Made by a program: the position numbers and the translations under genes. A model generated the notes under the pieces. That model saw nothing but the letters and a program-made list of their open reading frames with translations, was not told the origin of the DNA and searched no databases. A stretch of DNA of 64,000 bases from an uncultured Aquimonas sp. (lineage in GTDB: Bacteria; Pseudomonadota; Gammaproteobacteria; Xanthomonadales; Xanthomonadaceae): NCBI RefSeq assembly GCF_937888285.1, contig NZ_CALART010000024.1:38953-102952 (forward strand). The letters are read 5' to 3'. Shown here one piece after another: positions 30,559-38,800 of the stretch (positions within the stretch are counted from its first letter, which is position 1; each line of letters starts with the position of its first letter).

Positions 30559-33558
30559 ATGAAACCAACACTTTTGCTCAAGTGCCTGCTGCTGGGCTCG
30601 GTGGCGCTGCTGACAGCCTGCGGAGGGGGCGGGGGCAGCGGAAACGACGGTACCTTCGGACCGATCTCGAGTGCCCGCATCAGCGCCAGCGCGCAGAGTG
30701 CAACCGTGCCAGCGGGTAGCAGCCTGGCTGTCAGTGTCAACGCCACGACATCCAACAACACGCCGCTCCCCGATGGCACCGTGGTCACCGCTTCGGCGAG
30801 CCCGAGCAATCTCGGCGGCATCTTCGGCGTCATCGGTGGCCAGCAGTCCTCGACCAACAGCGCCCCGACTGTGGGCGGCCGCGCGGAGTTCATCTACCTC
30901 GCGGGTAACAGCCAAGGCGCGGTCACGCTGACCTTCTCCGTCCAGCCTTCTAGTCAGCAGTCAGCGTCTGCCGCCTCGATCCCGGTGACCATCACCGCTC
31001 CGGCGCAGACCGGAAACATCACCATCGAAGCGACGCGAACGCAGCTCCCCGTGAATCTGTTTGGCGTTGGTCCCTTCCTGGGCTCGCCCTACATGAGTGA
31101 GCTCACCATCACCGCGCGTACCGCTAGCGGCCAGCCGATCTCCATTCCACGCGGTGGGTCGGGTGGTCTTGGGCTCTCGATCAACCCGGTGACCGTGGCC
31201 GCTCTGTCGACCCTTGATGATCCTGAAACGGAGGACGATCCGAGCACGCCGGTGATTGAGAACAACGAGTTCTTGACCTTGGTGGGCAGCACCCCTGTCG
31301 GTATCAACTCAGGCCGTGCCACGGCGTTCGTTCATTCGTTCAACACCACCGGTACCGCAGTCGTTACCGCGAGCATTCAGGACCCCGAAACTGGTCGTGT
31401 CCTGAGCACGACCCAAAGCATCCAGATCGTTTCCAACGCGCCGCCGCTGCCGGCAACGGTTCAGCTGCTCCCGACGTTTGCCGGTCTGTACGCGCAAGGT
31501 TCTGGTGGGCGCACCTCGGGCGTCTTCGAGGCTGAAGTGAATGATGGCATCGGCCAGCCGGTGCCGAACCCGGTCGCCGGCAACACCTCCTTCAACAACA
31601 TTCGCGTGGAAGTGATCGGTGATGCCTCGACCGCCGCTGGCGAGCGCGTCAATGGCGTCAACGCAGCCGGACAGAACGTCAGCGGCGCGAGCATCGCGCT
31701 GAGGACCACTGCAGGTGGTGCCACATTCAACTTCATCTCCGGCTCGCGCATCGGTCAGTCCACCATCCGCGTCACCGCTGATCGCGCCGACAACAACGTC
31801 GACAACGGCATCAGCGATCCCGTGGTCGCCGAGCGCACGGTCGTGATCTCGGACGGCAAGCTGTTCGCGCTGCAGCTGACCAGCCCCAATGTGGAAGCCA
31901 TCGAGGCAAATCGCGTCGCATCGAACGAACAAGGACTGATCGGAGGCCTCGACGGTACCTACAGCCTTACCGTCAGTGCACTTGCCACCGATCGCCAGGG
32001 CAACCCGGTGATTGCGGGCACACCCGTCGAGTTCGGCCTGATCGACGCTCCGCTGATTGGTTTCCCGACCCAGGGCTCCGGTGTGTTCGCGATTGCGGGC
32101 AACGACGGTAACCCGCAGGAAAATGGCTTCCTGTTCAGCGCTCCGGGTGGTGCATTCCAGACCGCCGGCGGCGGTGCCGGCCCGGGTGACACCCTGCTCG
32201 TGTTTGGTCAGTCCGTCCAGGGCAACCGCGACCTCGAAAGCGCGCGCACCATCGCCCAGGTCAACAGCCAGACGGCCCTTTCGACGGTCCAGCGCTTCAA
32301 TCGCAACGACGACACCGGCACCAGCGTGGACAGCGGCAATGTCCTGCCCTACATCATCGGGCGCGCCCAGCACGGCAACATCATTGCAACCGGCTTCACC
32401 GATGAGAACGGTGTAGCGACAGTGCGGGTGAACTACCCGGTGTCGCGTCTTGGCCAGAGCGTGGCGATCTGGAGCCGCGGCAGCGCGACCACGACGACCG
32501 GTTCCAAGCTGGTGTCCGATATCGCGACTCTGGTGTATCCGGGTATCGCCGAGCTCAACATCATCGCCAACCCGGGCGCCATTCCCGGCAACACCACCGC
32601 CAATGTGACGGTCTGCTTGCGCGATGCCTTCGACTCGCCGATCCAGGGTGCCTTCGTCAACTTCGGTTTCAGCCTCGCCTCGGGCACTGGCACCATTGGC
32701 GGTCGCAACAGCGGTCCGCTGCCGAGCCCGACGGGCAGCAACGGCTGCGTCCTGGTTCCCGTTGTCACCAGCGGCATGACCGAGGATGGCGACAACCTGT
32801 TGACCTTCACCCTTGGCGATGCGGAACCTGCGGAAGTCGAGATCAACGTTGCGGATGATCTGATCCTGCAGGCCTTCCCGACCGCGTTCATCGGCGACGG
32901 ATCGTTCACCGTCAACCTGCGCCTGATCGACGGCGCCGGCAACGGTATCTCCGGCCGCGCGATTGCCGCGCAGTGCTCCGGCGACGGCGACACCGCGGTG
33001 GTCAGCGTGTCGCAGGCGCCCACGATCACCGATGCCGGCGGCAATAGCACCGCCGTCGTAGTCGCTTCGCTGATGGATCAGCCGGGCGGCGGCGCGGAGT
33101 GGGAGTGCGAGTTCAGCCTGGCAGGCGGTGAGCCGTCGGCGACCGTGATCTTCAAGGGCCGCGACAGCTGCGCAGGCGGTGGTGGCTTCAGCCCGCCGCC
33201 GCCGGCCAATGCGTGCAATACGGGTGGCAACACGCAGAACCAGACCCTGACGCTGGTCCTCAACTCAACTCAGGCAATGGGCGGTGGCGGCAACGTTACG
33301 GGTACCGGTGGATTCACATGCAGTATCCCCGCCGGATCTGGCACTCCGCCGCAGGCAGTGACTTGTGCGCAGCCATTTCCAGCCAACACTATCGTCTCGA
33401 TGACCGTAACGCCCAACGGAGCCGGGCCGACCCGACCAGTGCCTACCGTCAGTGCAGGCTGTTCTCTCTCGCCACTTAGCCCTGCCCCGGCAGCAACTTA
33501 CAACGTCAACACCAGTGCCTTGAGCGGGCCGACAGCATGTAACATCACCTTCCAGTGA
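30559..33558 (+). CDS. Large Ig-like (Big_1-type) repeat lipoprotein
   Basis: The 999-residue protein is exported: the N-terminus is a lipoprotein signal (LKCLLLGSVALLTACGGGG) with the lipid-attachment Cys near residue 21. The rest is a string of beta-rich modules with low charge and many Thr, Gly, Asn and Val. At least four resemble bacterial Ig-like/invasin (Big_1) domains, for example ARISASAQSATVPAGSSLAV, LTVSALATDRQGNPVIAGTP, NVTVCLRDAFDSPIQGAFVN and TVNLRLIDGAGNGISGRA. The last 140 residues hold Gly/Pro-rich links and paired cysteines. GC content is lower than in the neighbours. It lies 76 bp after pilQ. A surface or adhesin role is inferred, not shown. Confidence 0.8.
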   Translation: MKPTLLLKCLLLGSVALLTACGGGGGSGNDGTFGPISSARISASAQSATVPAGSSLAVSVNATTSNNTPLPDGTVVTASASPSNLGGIFGVIGGQQSSTNSAPTVGGRAEFIYLAGNSQGAVTLTFSVQPSSQQSASAASIPVTITAPAQTGNITIEATRTQLPVNLFGVGPFLGSPYMSELTITARTASGQPISIPRGGSGGLGLSINPVTVAALSTLDDPETEDDPSTPVIENNEFLTLVGSTPVGINSGRATAFVHSFNTTGTAVVTASIQDPETGRVLSTTQSIQIVSNAPPLPATVQLLPTFAGLYAQGSGGRTSGVFEAEVNDGIGQPVPNPVAGNTSFNNIRVEVIGDASTAAGERVNGVNAAGQNVSGASIALRTTAGGATFNFISGSRIGQSTIRVTADRADNNVDNGISDPVVAERTVVISDGKLFALQLTSPNVEAIEANRVASNEQGLIGGLDGTYSLTVSALATDRQGNPVIAGTPVEFGLIDAPLIGFPTQGSGVFAIAGNDGNPQENGFLFSAPGGAFQTAGGGAGPGDTLLVFGQSVQGNRDLESARTIAQVNSQTALSTVQRFNRNDDTGTSVDSGNVLPYIIGRAQHGNIIATGFTDENGVATVRVNYPVSRLGQSVAIWSRGSATTTTGSKLVSDIATLVYPGIAELNIIANPGAIPGNTTANVTVCLRDAFDSPIQGAFVNFGFSLASGTGTIGGRNSGPLPSPTGSNGCVLVPVVTSGMTEDGDNLLTFTLGDAEPAEVEINVADDLILQAFPTAFIGDGSFTVNLRLIDGAGNGISGRAIAAQCSGDGDTAVVSVSQAPTITDAGGNSTAVVVASLMDQPGGGAEWECEFSLAGGEPSATVIFKGRDSCAGGGGFSPPPPANACNTGGNTQNQTLTLVLNSTQAMGGGGNVTGTGGFTCSIPAGSGTPPQAVTCAQPFPANTIVSMTVTPNGAGPTRPVPTVSAGCSLSPLSPAPAATYNVNTSALSGPTACNITFQ

Positions 33559-33576
33559 TGTTCGACAGCTGAAACG

Positions 33577-33609
33577 ACAAAGGGCCGCTCATGCGGCCCT
33601 TTGTTTTTG
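33577..33609 (+). terminator. Strong rho-independent terminator
   Basis: A perfect 12-bp stem (ACAAAGGGCCGC with GCGGCCCTTTGT) closes on a TCAT loop and runs straight into TTTTG. It begins 18 bp after the Ig-like lipoprotein stop and probably ends the pilM-to-lipoprotein transcript. The 250 bp beyond it, up to the EAL gene, show no gene that I can support. Confidence 0.93.
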
Positions 33610-33859
33610 TGCCTGCGCGAGCGCGGACTGTGCCGCCGACATTTCATGCTTCGGCGTGCGCGCAGCAGCGGCCGCTCGATCAGGGTGCGCAGCACACTGG
33701 GACCAGTTGGGAAGCTTCGGTGCACCCGCGTGCGCCCACGGTCGCGAGCGGCGCTAGACTCGGCGAACGCTCGGCCACGGGCCGGGTGTTTGCGGGCTGG
33801 CGTAGCGCCTGGCGCGTTCGCTTGCCTGGCCCCGGATAGACGACTGCAGAGAGCCCACC

Positions 33860-35020
33860 GTGTCCCAGCACAGAATCGAACTGAAGCCCGGTGAAGTGCT
33901 GTTCCGCGAGGGCGATCCTCCCGACTGCGCCTTCCTTGTGCAGGCCGGAACGCTGCAGATCACCACCGGTCCGGAACAACGCATGCTGGCCGAAGTGCGT
34001 TCGGGGGAGTTGCTGGGCGAGATGGCGGTGATCGATCGCTCGCCGCGCACGGCCACGGCGACTGCGATCGACCACTGCGTGCTGGTGCCGATCACGCCGG
34101 AGCAGATCGCCGAACGCCTGCTCAATACCGACCCCGTGGTGCGCGCCCTGCTCGAAGGGCAGCTGCGCCGCTACCGCGCAACTCTGGCCAGCCTCCAGGG
34201 ACAGGCACCTGCGGCGCCCGAGGTGATCCATGCGGGGATCGATGGGATTGGCAAGATCCGCTTGGAATCCGAACTGCGCGAAGCGCTCAGCACGGGCGGA
34301 CTGGAAGTTCGTTTCCAGCCGCTGCTAGAGATCGACCGCGGTGAGATCGCTGGCTACGAAGCGCTGGTGCGTTGGCACCACGACCAGCGAGGCCAGATCT
34401 CTCCTGGCGAGTTCATCGCGCTGGCCGAAGAAACCTCGCTGATCGTGCCGGTCGGCGAGTTCGTGCTCGAGGCCAGCCTGGACGCCCTCGCCCGCATCGG
34501 TTCACCCCGCGGGCGCCTGCCCTTCATGGCGATCAACGTCTCGGCCCGCCAGCTCGTCGAGGACGCGCTGCTGCCGCGGCTGCTGGATCGCCTGCACGCG
34601 CGGGGCATCCAGCCTGCGCAGATCAAGATCGAGATCACAGAGAGCCGTCAGCTGGACTACCAGCGGGTTGCCGCGATGATGCGCAGCGCGCGGGAAGCTG
34701 GCGTGCGGGTCGCCCTCGACGACTTCGGCACCGGCTACTCGAACCTGCAGCACATGCACCTGCTGAGTTTCGACACGCTCAAGGTCGACCAGGCCTTCGC
34801 GCGCGCCATGCTCGAGGACCCGCGCGCCCGGCGCATCGTCGAGGCCATCGTCGACATGGCGCACGGTCTGGGTGCGGACGTGGTCGTGGAAGGCATCGAG
34901 CGCGAAGAGCAGCTCGGCGTGCTCCGCGAACTTGGCTGCCGCTACGCGCAGGGCTGGCTGGTGGGGCGTCCCATGGCGCTGGACGAACTCCTCGCACGTC
35001 AGGCGCGCGCCGACGCCTGA
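33860..35020 (+). CDS. Cyclic-nucleotide-binding/EAL domain phosphodiesterase
   Basis: The 386-residue protein starts at a GTG. Residues 1-115 are a cyclic-nucleotide-binding (CRP-like) beta barrel (PGEVLFREGDPPDCAFLVQAGTLQI, SGELLGEMAVIDRSPRTATATA, the phosphate cassette). Residues 130-380 are an EAL domain. Catalytic residues appear intact: Glu in GYEALVRW, Asn in AINVSARQL, Glu in IEITES, the Asp pair in LDDFGTGYSN, Lys in LKVDQAF, Glu in VVEGIEREEQ and Gln in CRYAQGW. It should hydrolyse c-di-GMP and be gated by a cyclic nucleotide or another small ligand. It has no membrane segment or GGDEF domain and is transcribed alone. Confidence 0.93.
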   Translation: MSQHRIELKPGEVLFREGDPPDCAFLVQAGTLQITTGPEQRMLAEVRSGELLGEMAVIDRSPRTATATAIDHCVLVPITPEQIAERLLNTDPVVRALLEGQLRRYRATLASLQGQAPAAPEVIHAGIDGIGKIRLESELREALSTGGLEVRFQPLLEIDRGEIAGYEALVRWHHDQRGQISPGEFIALAEETSLIVPVGEFVLEASLDALARIGSPRGRLPFMAINVSARQLVEDALLPRLLDRLHARGIQPAQIKIEITESRQLDYQRVAAMMRSAREAGVRVALDDFGTGYSNLQHMHLLSFDTLKVDQAFARAMLEDPRARRIVEAIVDMAHGLGADVVVEGIEREEQLGVLRELGCRYAQGWLVGRPMALDELLARQARADA

Positions 35021-35371
35021 GGCTGCTGCCCCGCCGCGAAACAGATGCGAGCTGGACGCCCTCGACCGAGCAGCCACAGCAGCTGGACCTCGACGCGGCG
35101 AGGCTCGAACGCCGCAAGCGCGCCGCAAATGCGCCGCAACATCGCATTGGCGCGCTCAAGCGCAATCGATCTCGCCCGGCAGCCGGCCCCACCAATCGCA
35201 CAGGCTGCTCTGCAGCATCGTCGGCATACTGGCAACGCTAGCGTCGGTGTCCGAACTGCAAGCGAGACGGCGTCGCCCCCCGAGGTCACTGTGTTGCCTG
35301 CTGAGGGTGCCACGCGGAAACCAAGCCCACGCTGGCGTTGTCCATGCCCGCCCCAAGACGGTGAACCCCCG
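35021..35371 (+). other. Intergenic region before the MoxR operon
   Basis: These 351 bp separate the EAL gene from moxR. An open frame runs through in phase with moxR, but its residues resemble no MoxR N-terminus and it has no ribosome site. The promoter for the six-gene operon should be here; I cannot place it. Confidence 0.5.
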
Positions 35372-36385
35372 ATGCAAGCCACCGAAAACCCCACGCCTGA
35401 AGCCCGGATGGATCCACTGGCTGCCCGCTTCGCCGCCCTGCGCGACGCGCTCGCTGCCGAGGTTGTGGGCCAGCCCGAACTGGTCGAGCGGCTGCTGATC
35501 GCCCTGCTCGCCGACGGCCATCTGCTGGTGGAGGGCGCGCCGGGGCTGGCGAAGACCACGGCGATCAAGGCGCTGGCGGCACGCATCGAGGCCAACTTCC
35601 ACCGAGTGCAGTTCACCCCCGACCTGCTGCCGGCCGACCTGACCGGCACCGAGGTCTACCGGCCGCAGGAAGGCCGTTTCGAGTTCCAGCCCGGTCCACT
35701 CTTCCACAACCTGCTGCTCGCCGACGAGATCAATCGCGCCCCTGCGAAGGTCCAGTCGGCCCTGCTGGAAGCCATGGGCGAACGCCAGATCACGGTAGGA
35801 CGGGTCACCTATGCCCTGCCCGACCTGTTCCTGGTGATGGCCACCCAGAACCCGATCGAACAGGAGGGCACCTATCCCTTGCCCGAGGCCCAGCTCGACC
35901 GTTTCCTGATGCATGTGCGCATCGGCTATCCCCAGGCCGACACGGAAGCCGAGATCCTGCGCCTGGCGCGGACCCGCGCACTGAAGCCCGGGGGGGCGGC
36001 GCCTGCCAGCAACAGCGTGGCGCGCATCAGCGCCGATGACATCCGCGCCGCACGTCGACGCATCCTCGATCTGCACTTCGCGCCCCGGCTCGAGCGCTAT
36101 CTGATCGAGCTCGTGCTGGCGACGCGGGATGCCACGCCCTACGGCGCCGAGCTGAAGAGGCAGATCGCATTCGGCGCCAGCCCGCGCGGATCGATCTCGC
36201 TGGAGCGCTGCGCGCGCGCCCACGCCTGGCTGGCCGGGCGGGATTTCGTCGCGCCGGAGGACATCCGCGCGATCGCGCTCGATGTCCTCCGGCACCGCGT
36301 ACTGCTCAGCTTCGAGGCTGAAGCGGAGGGCCTCGACAGCGACTCGATCCTGCGCGCCCTGCTGGACCGCGTGCCGCTGCCTTGA
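35372..36385 (+). CDS. MoxR family AAA+ ATPase
   Basis: The 337-residue ATPase has Walker A GAPGLAKTT near residue 61, Walker B LLADEINRAP, sensor 1 MATQNPIEQEGTYPLPEAQLDRF, and the lid helix region ending ISLERCARAHAWLAG. I chose the ATG at 35372 because it gives the usual length. MoxR ATPases act as chaperones or maturation factors for partner proteins with VWA domains, and such partners are encoded downstream. It starts the operon and overlaps the DUF58 start. Confidence 0.94.
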   Translation: MQATENPTPEARMDPLAARFAALRDALAAEVVGQPELVERLLIALLADGHLLVEGAPGLAKTTAIKALAARIEANFHRVQFTPDLLPADLTGTEVYRPQEGRFEFQPGPLFHNLLLADEINRAPAKVQSALLEAMGERQITVGRVTYALPDLFLVMATQNPIEQEGTYPLPEAQLDRFLMHVRIGYPQADTEAEILRLARTRALKPGGAAPASNSVARISADDIRAARRRILDLHFAPRLERYLIELVLATRDATPYGAELKRQIAFGASPRGSISLERCARAHAWLAGRDFVAPEDIRAIALDVLRHRVLLSFEAEAEGLDSDSILRALLDRVPLP

Positions 36386-37329
36386 GCGCGGCGCACGATA
36401 CGGTGCTGGCGGTGAGCCACGCAGCCATCATTCCCGAGCTGGCCGAACTGGTCGCCCTGCGCTCGCGGGCGGCACAGCTGGCGGCCGGCGCGCGCCGACG
36501 CTCGGCGGATCGTGCTGCGGGAAGCCGCCACAGCCCTTTCCGTGGACGCGGCATGGACTACGCCGAGTCGCGCGCCTATGCGCCCGGCGACGACGTGCGC
36601 CACATCGACTGGCGTCTGACCGCCCGCACCGGCGATCTGCACACCAAGCTGTTCGCGGCGGAACGCGAGCGCACCTCGGCCATCCTGCTCGACACCGCCG
36701 CCGCGCTGCAGTTCGGCACCCGAGCGTGCTTCAAGTCGGTGCAGGCGGCCCGTCTGGGCGCATTGTTCGCCTGGTTCGCGCAGGCTGAGGGCGATCGCGT
36801 CTGTGCGGCCGCTTTCGGCCGCCGCGCCGGGCAGCTGCCTGCCGCCGGCACCCAGCGGGGCGTCCTGCGGGTGTTGAAGGCGCTCTGCGAATGGTCCCTG
36901 CCTGAACAGCCCGGCGGCGCGCCGCAGCCTATGGCGCGAGCCATCGACGCACTGGACCGCACCTTGCGTGCAGGCGCGCATGTGCTGCTGCTGCTGGATG
37001 CTTCCAGCCTCGACGACGACGCCCTGCGTGGCCTGCTGCGGCTGCGCCGGCAGCATGATGTGATCGCCGCGCTGCTGGTTGATCCGCTCGAGCGCGATGT
37101 CCTGCCGGCTGGCCGCTATCGCGTGCAGACCGCGCGCGGAGAATCCCTGCTGGAAGTGCCGGGCAGCGGTCGGCCATCGTGGCAGCAGACGCTGCGCGCG
37201 CGCCAGGACGGCGTCATCGAGCGCCTGCAGCGCGCGGGCGTCGGTGCGCGCCTGGTCAGCACGCGCGAAGACCCGGTCCCTGCGCTGCGCGATCTGCTGC
37301 GTGGCGGCCCACCGCGGGAGGGTGAATGA
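36382..37329 (+). CDS. DUF58 domain protein
   Basis: The 315-residue DUF58 protein begins at a TTG that overlaps the moxR stop (TTGA). The family signature is RHSPFRGRGMDYAESRAYAPGDDVRHIDWRLTART at residues about 49-83, followed by a VWA-like alpha/beta fold (TSAILLDTAAALQFGT, GAHVLLLLDASSL). It lacks the N-terminal membrane helices of longer DUF58 proteins, so it is probably cytoplasmic. DUF58 genes nearly always follow moxR; the molecular role is unknown. GTG at 36414 is an alternative start. Confidence 0.9.
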   Translation: MSAAHDTVLAVSHAAIIPELAELVALRSRAAQLAAGARRRSADRAAGSRHSPFRGRGMDYAESRAYAPGDDVRHIDWRLTARTGDLHTKLFAAERERTSAILLDTAAALQFGTRACFKSVQAARLGALFAWFAQAEGDRVCAAAFGRRAGQLPAAGTQRGVLRVLKALCEWSLPEQPGGAPQPMARAIDALDRTLRAGAHVLLLLDASSLDDDALRGLLRLRRQHDVIAALLVDPLERDVLPAGRYRVQTARGESLLEVPGSGRPSWQQTLRARQDGVIERLQRAGVGARLVSTREDPVPALRDLLRGGPPREGE

Positions 37330-37790
37330 AGCCCGGCCCCGAACTCCGCGATATCCAGCTGCCGCCCGAACCCGGACTCTGGCCCTGGCCGCCGGGGGTG
37401 TGGGTGCTGCTGCTGGTGGCGCTTGCAGTTCTGCTGTGGCTCGGTCTGCGCGCACGTCGTGCCCTGGTCCGACGCCAACGCAATCGCCGATGGCTTGCGG
37501 CATTCGGCGCCATCGCAAGCGACAACGCCATTCCCGCGATCGAGCGCGTCGCGGCTGCGTCCGAACTGCTGCGGCGCGCCGTACGCCAGCAGGCGCCGAC
37601 AGAGGCGGCATTCGAAGGTGCGGCATGGCGCGCCTATCTGCAGAGCCTCGGGCCTGCGTCCGACGCCGATCCTGGACTGGACACCCTCGTGCAGGGGCCC
37701 TGGCGCGCACAGCTCGCCGAACACGAGGCCAGGCTCGCGACCGCCTACGCCGAACGCTGTCTGCGGCGTCTGCTGGAGCGGTGGCCATGA
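37326..37790 (+). CDS. DUF4381 membrane protein
   Basis: The 154-residue protein has the family N-terminus LRDIQLPPEPGLWPWPPGVWVLLLVALAVLLWLGLRARRALVRRQ, which is a periplasmic lead-in and one transmembrane helix, followed by a helical, Ala/Arg-rich cytoplasmic domain. DUF4381 proteins are a fixed member of MoxR-VWA operons in gammaproteobacteria and probably scaffold the VWA proteins. Both ends overlap the neighbouring genes by 4 bp. Confidence 0.88.
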   Translation: MKPGPELRDIQLPPEPGLWPWPPGVWVLLLVALAVLLWLGLRARRALVRRQRNRRWLAAFGAIASDNAIPAIERVAAASELLRRAVRQQAPTEAAFEGAAWRAYLQSLGPASDADPGLDTLVQGPWRAQLAEHEARLATAYAERCLRRLLERWP

Positions 37791-38800
37791 GCGCCTGGCT
37801 GGCTGCTGTCGAATCGATCGAGCTGGCCCGACCCTGGGCGCTGTGGCTGCTGCCGCTGCCGCTGCTGGTCCTGCTGCTGCCGCCGGCCCGGCAGCGGCAG
37901 GGCACTGCCCTCAGGCTGCCCTTCGAGCTGCCACAGATGGAGGCCGGCAGTGCGCGCTCGCGGCTTGCGAGCGCGCGTCTGTTCATCGCCGTGCCGATCT
38001 GGCTGCTGGTCTGTCTGGCTGCCGCCCAGCCGCAGCGCTTGGGCGAGATCGAGGCACCGCCCAGCAGCGGCCGTGACCTCATGCTCGCCGTGGATGTCTC
38101 GGGATCCATGGCCGCCGAGGACATGCAGATCGGCGGACGCCGGGTCGATCGCCTGACCGCGGTCAAGCGTGTGCTGGGTGATTTTCTCGACCGCCGCGCC
38201 GGCGATCGCGTGGGCCTGATCCTGTTCGGCCAGAGTGCCTACCTGCTGACGCCGCTGACCTTCGATCGCGCCCACGTACGCTACCAGCTCGAAACCAGCG
38301 TGATCGGCATGGCCGGACGCGAAACCGCGATCGGCGATGCCGTGGGCCTCGGCGTCAAGCGCCTGCGCGAGCGCGGCGAGGGCGAGCGCGTGCTGATCCT
38401 GCTCACCGATGGCGTGCACAACGCCGGTGCGCTCGATCCCGAGCGGGCGACCCAGCTCGCCGTCGCCGAGAACGTGCGTGTACACACCATCGGCATGGGG
38501 GGCGACGGCGGCAGCGCCAGCGTATTCGGCCTGCAGGTCGCCACGCCCGGCGCCGAGATCGACGAGGCCAGCCTGCGGCGGATCGCCGAGAGCACTGGCG
38601 GACGCTACTTCCGCGCCCGCGACACCCGCGAGCTGGCCGGCATCTATGCCGAGCTCGATCGCCTGGAGCCGGTCGAGCAGGACGCCGAGCCGCTGCGCCC
38701 GCGTCACGAGCTGTTCCACTGGCCGCTGGCGCTCGCCCTGCTGCTCGCACTGAGCGTGCTGCTCGCAGGCAGCCTCGCCGCCGACCGGGAGCGTGCATGA
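37787..38800 (+). CDS. BatA-like VWA membrane protein
   Basis: The 337-residue protein has two N-terminal membrane segments (about residues 17-33 and 63-80), a von Willebrand A domain with an intact MIDAS motif (AVDVSGSMAAEDM near 100-112, and a later Thr/Asp in LILLTDGVHNAG), and a C-terminal helix (WPLALALLLALSVLLAGSL). This is the BatA layout. It probably binds partner proteins through a metal ion under control of the MoxR ATPase. The ATG at 37787 overlaps the DUF4381 stop. Confidence 0.92.
   Translation: MSAWLAAVESIELARPWALWLLPLPLLVLLLPPARQRQGTALRLPFELPQMEAGSARSRLASARLFIAVPIWLLVCLAAAQPQRLGEIEAPPSSGRDLMLAVDVSGSMAAEDMQIGGRRVDRLTAVKRVLGDFLDRRAGDRVGLILFGQSAYLLTPLTFDRAHVRYQLETSVIGMAGRETAIGDAVGLGVKRLRERGEGERVLILLTDGVHNAGALDPERATQLAVAENVRVHTIGMGGDGGSASVFGLQVATPGAEIDEASLRRIAESTGGRYFRARDTRELAGIYAELDRLEPVEQDAEPLRPRHELFHWPLALALLLALSVLLAGSLAADRERA

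Noticed and set aside
37079..37786. An extended N-terminus for the BatA-like protein
   Set aside because: It overlaps DUF58 and DUF4381 in another frame and is Arg/Ala-rich shadow; the ATG at 37787 fits the 4-bp overlap pattern of the operon.
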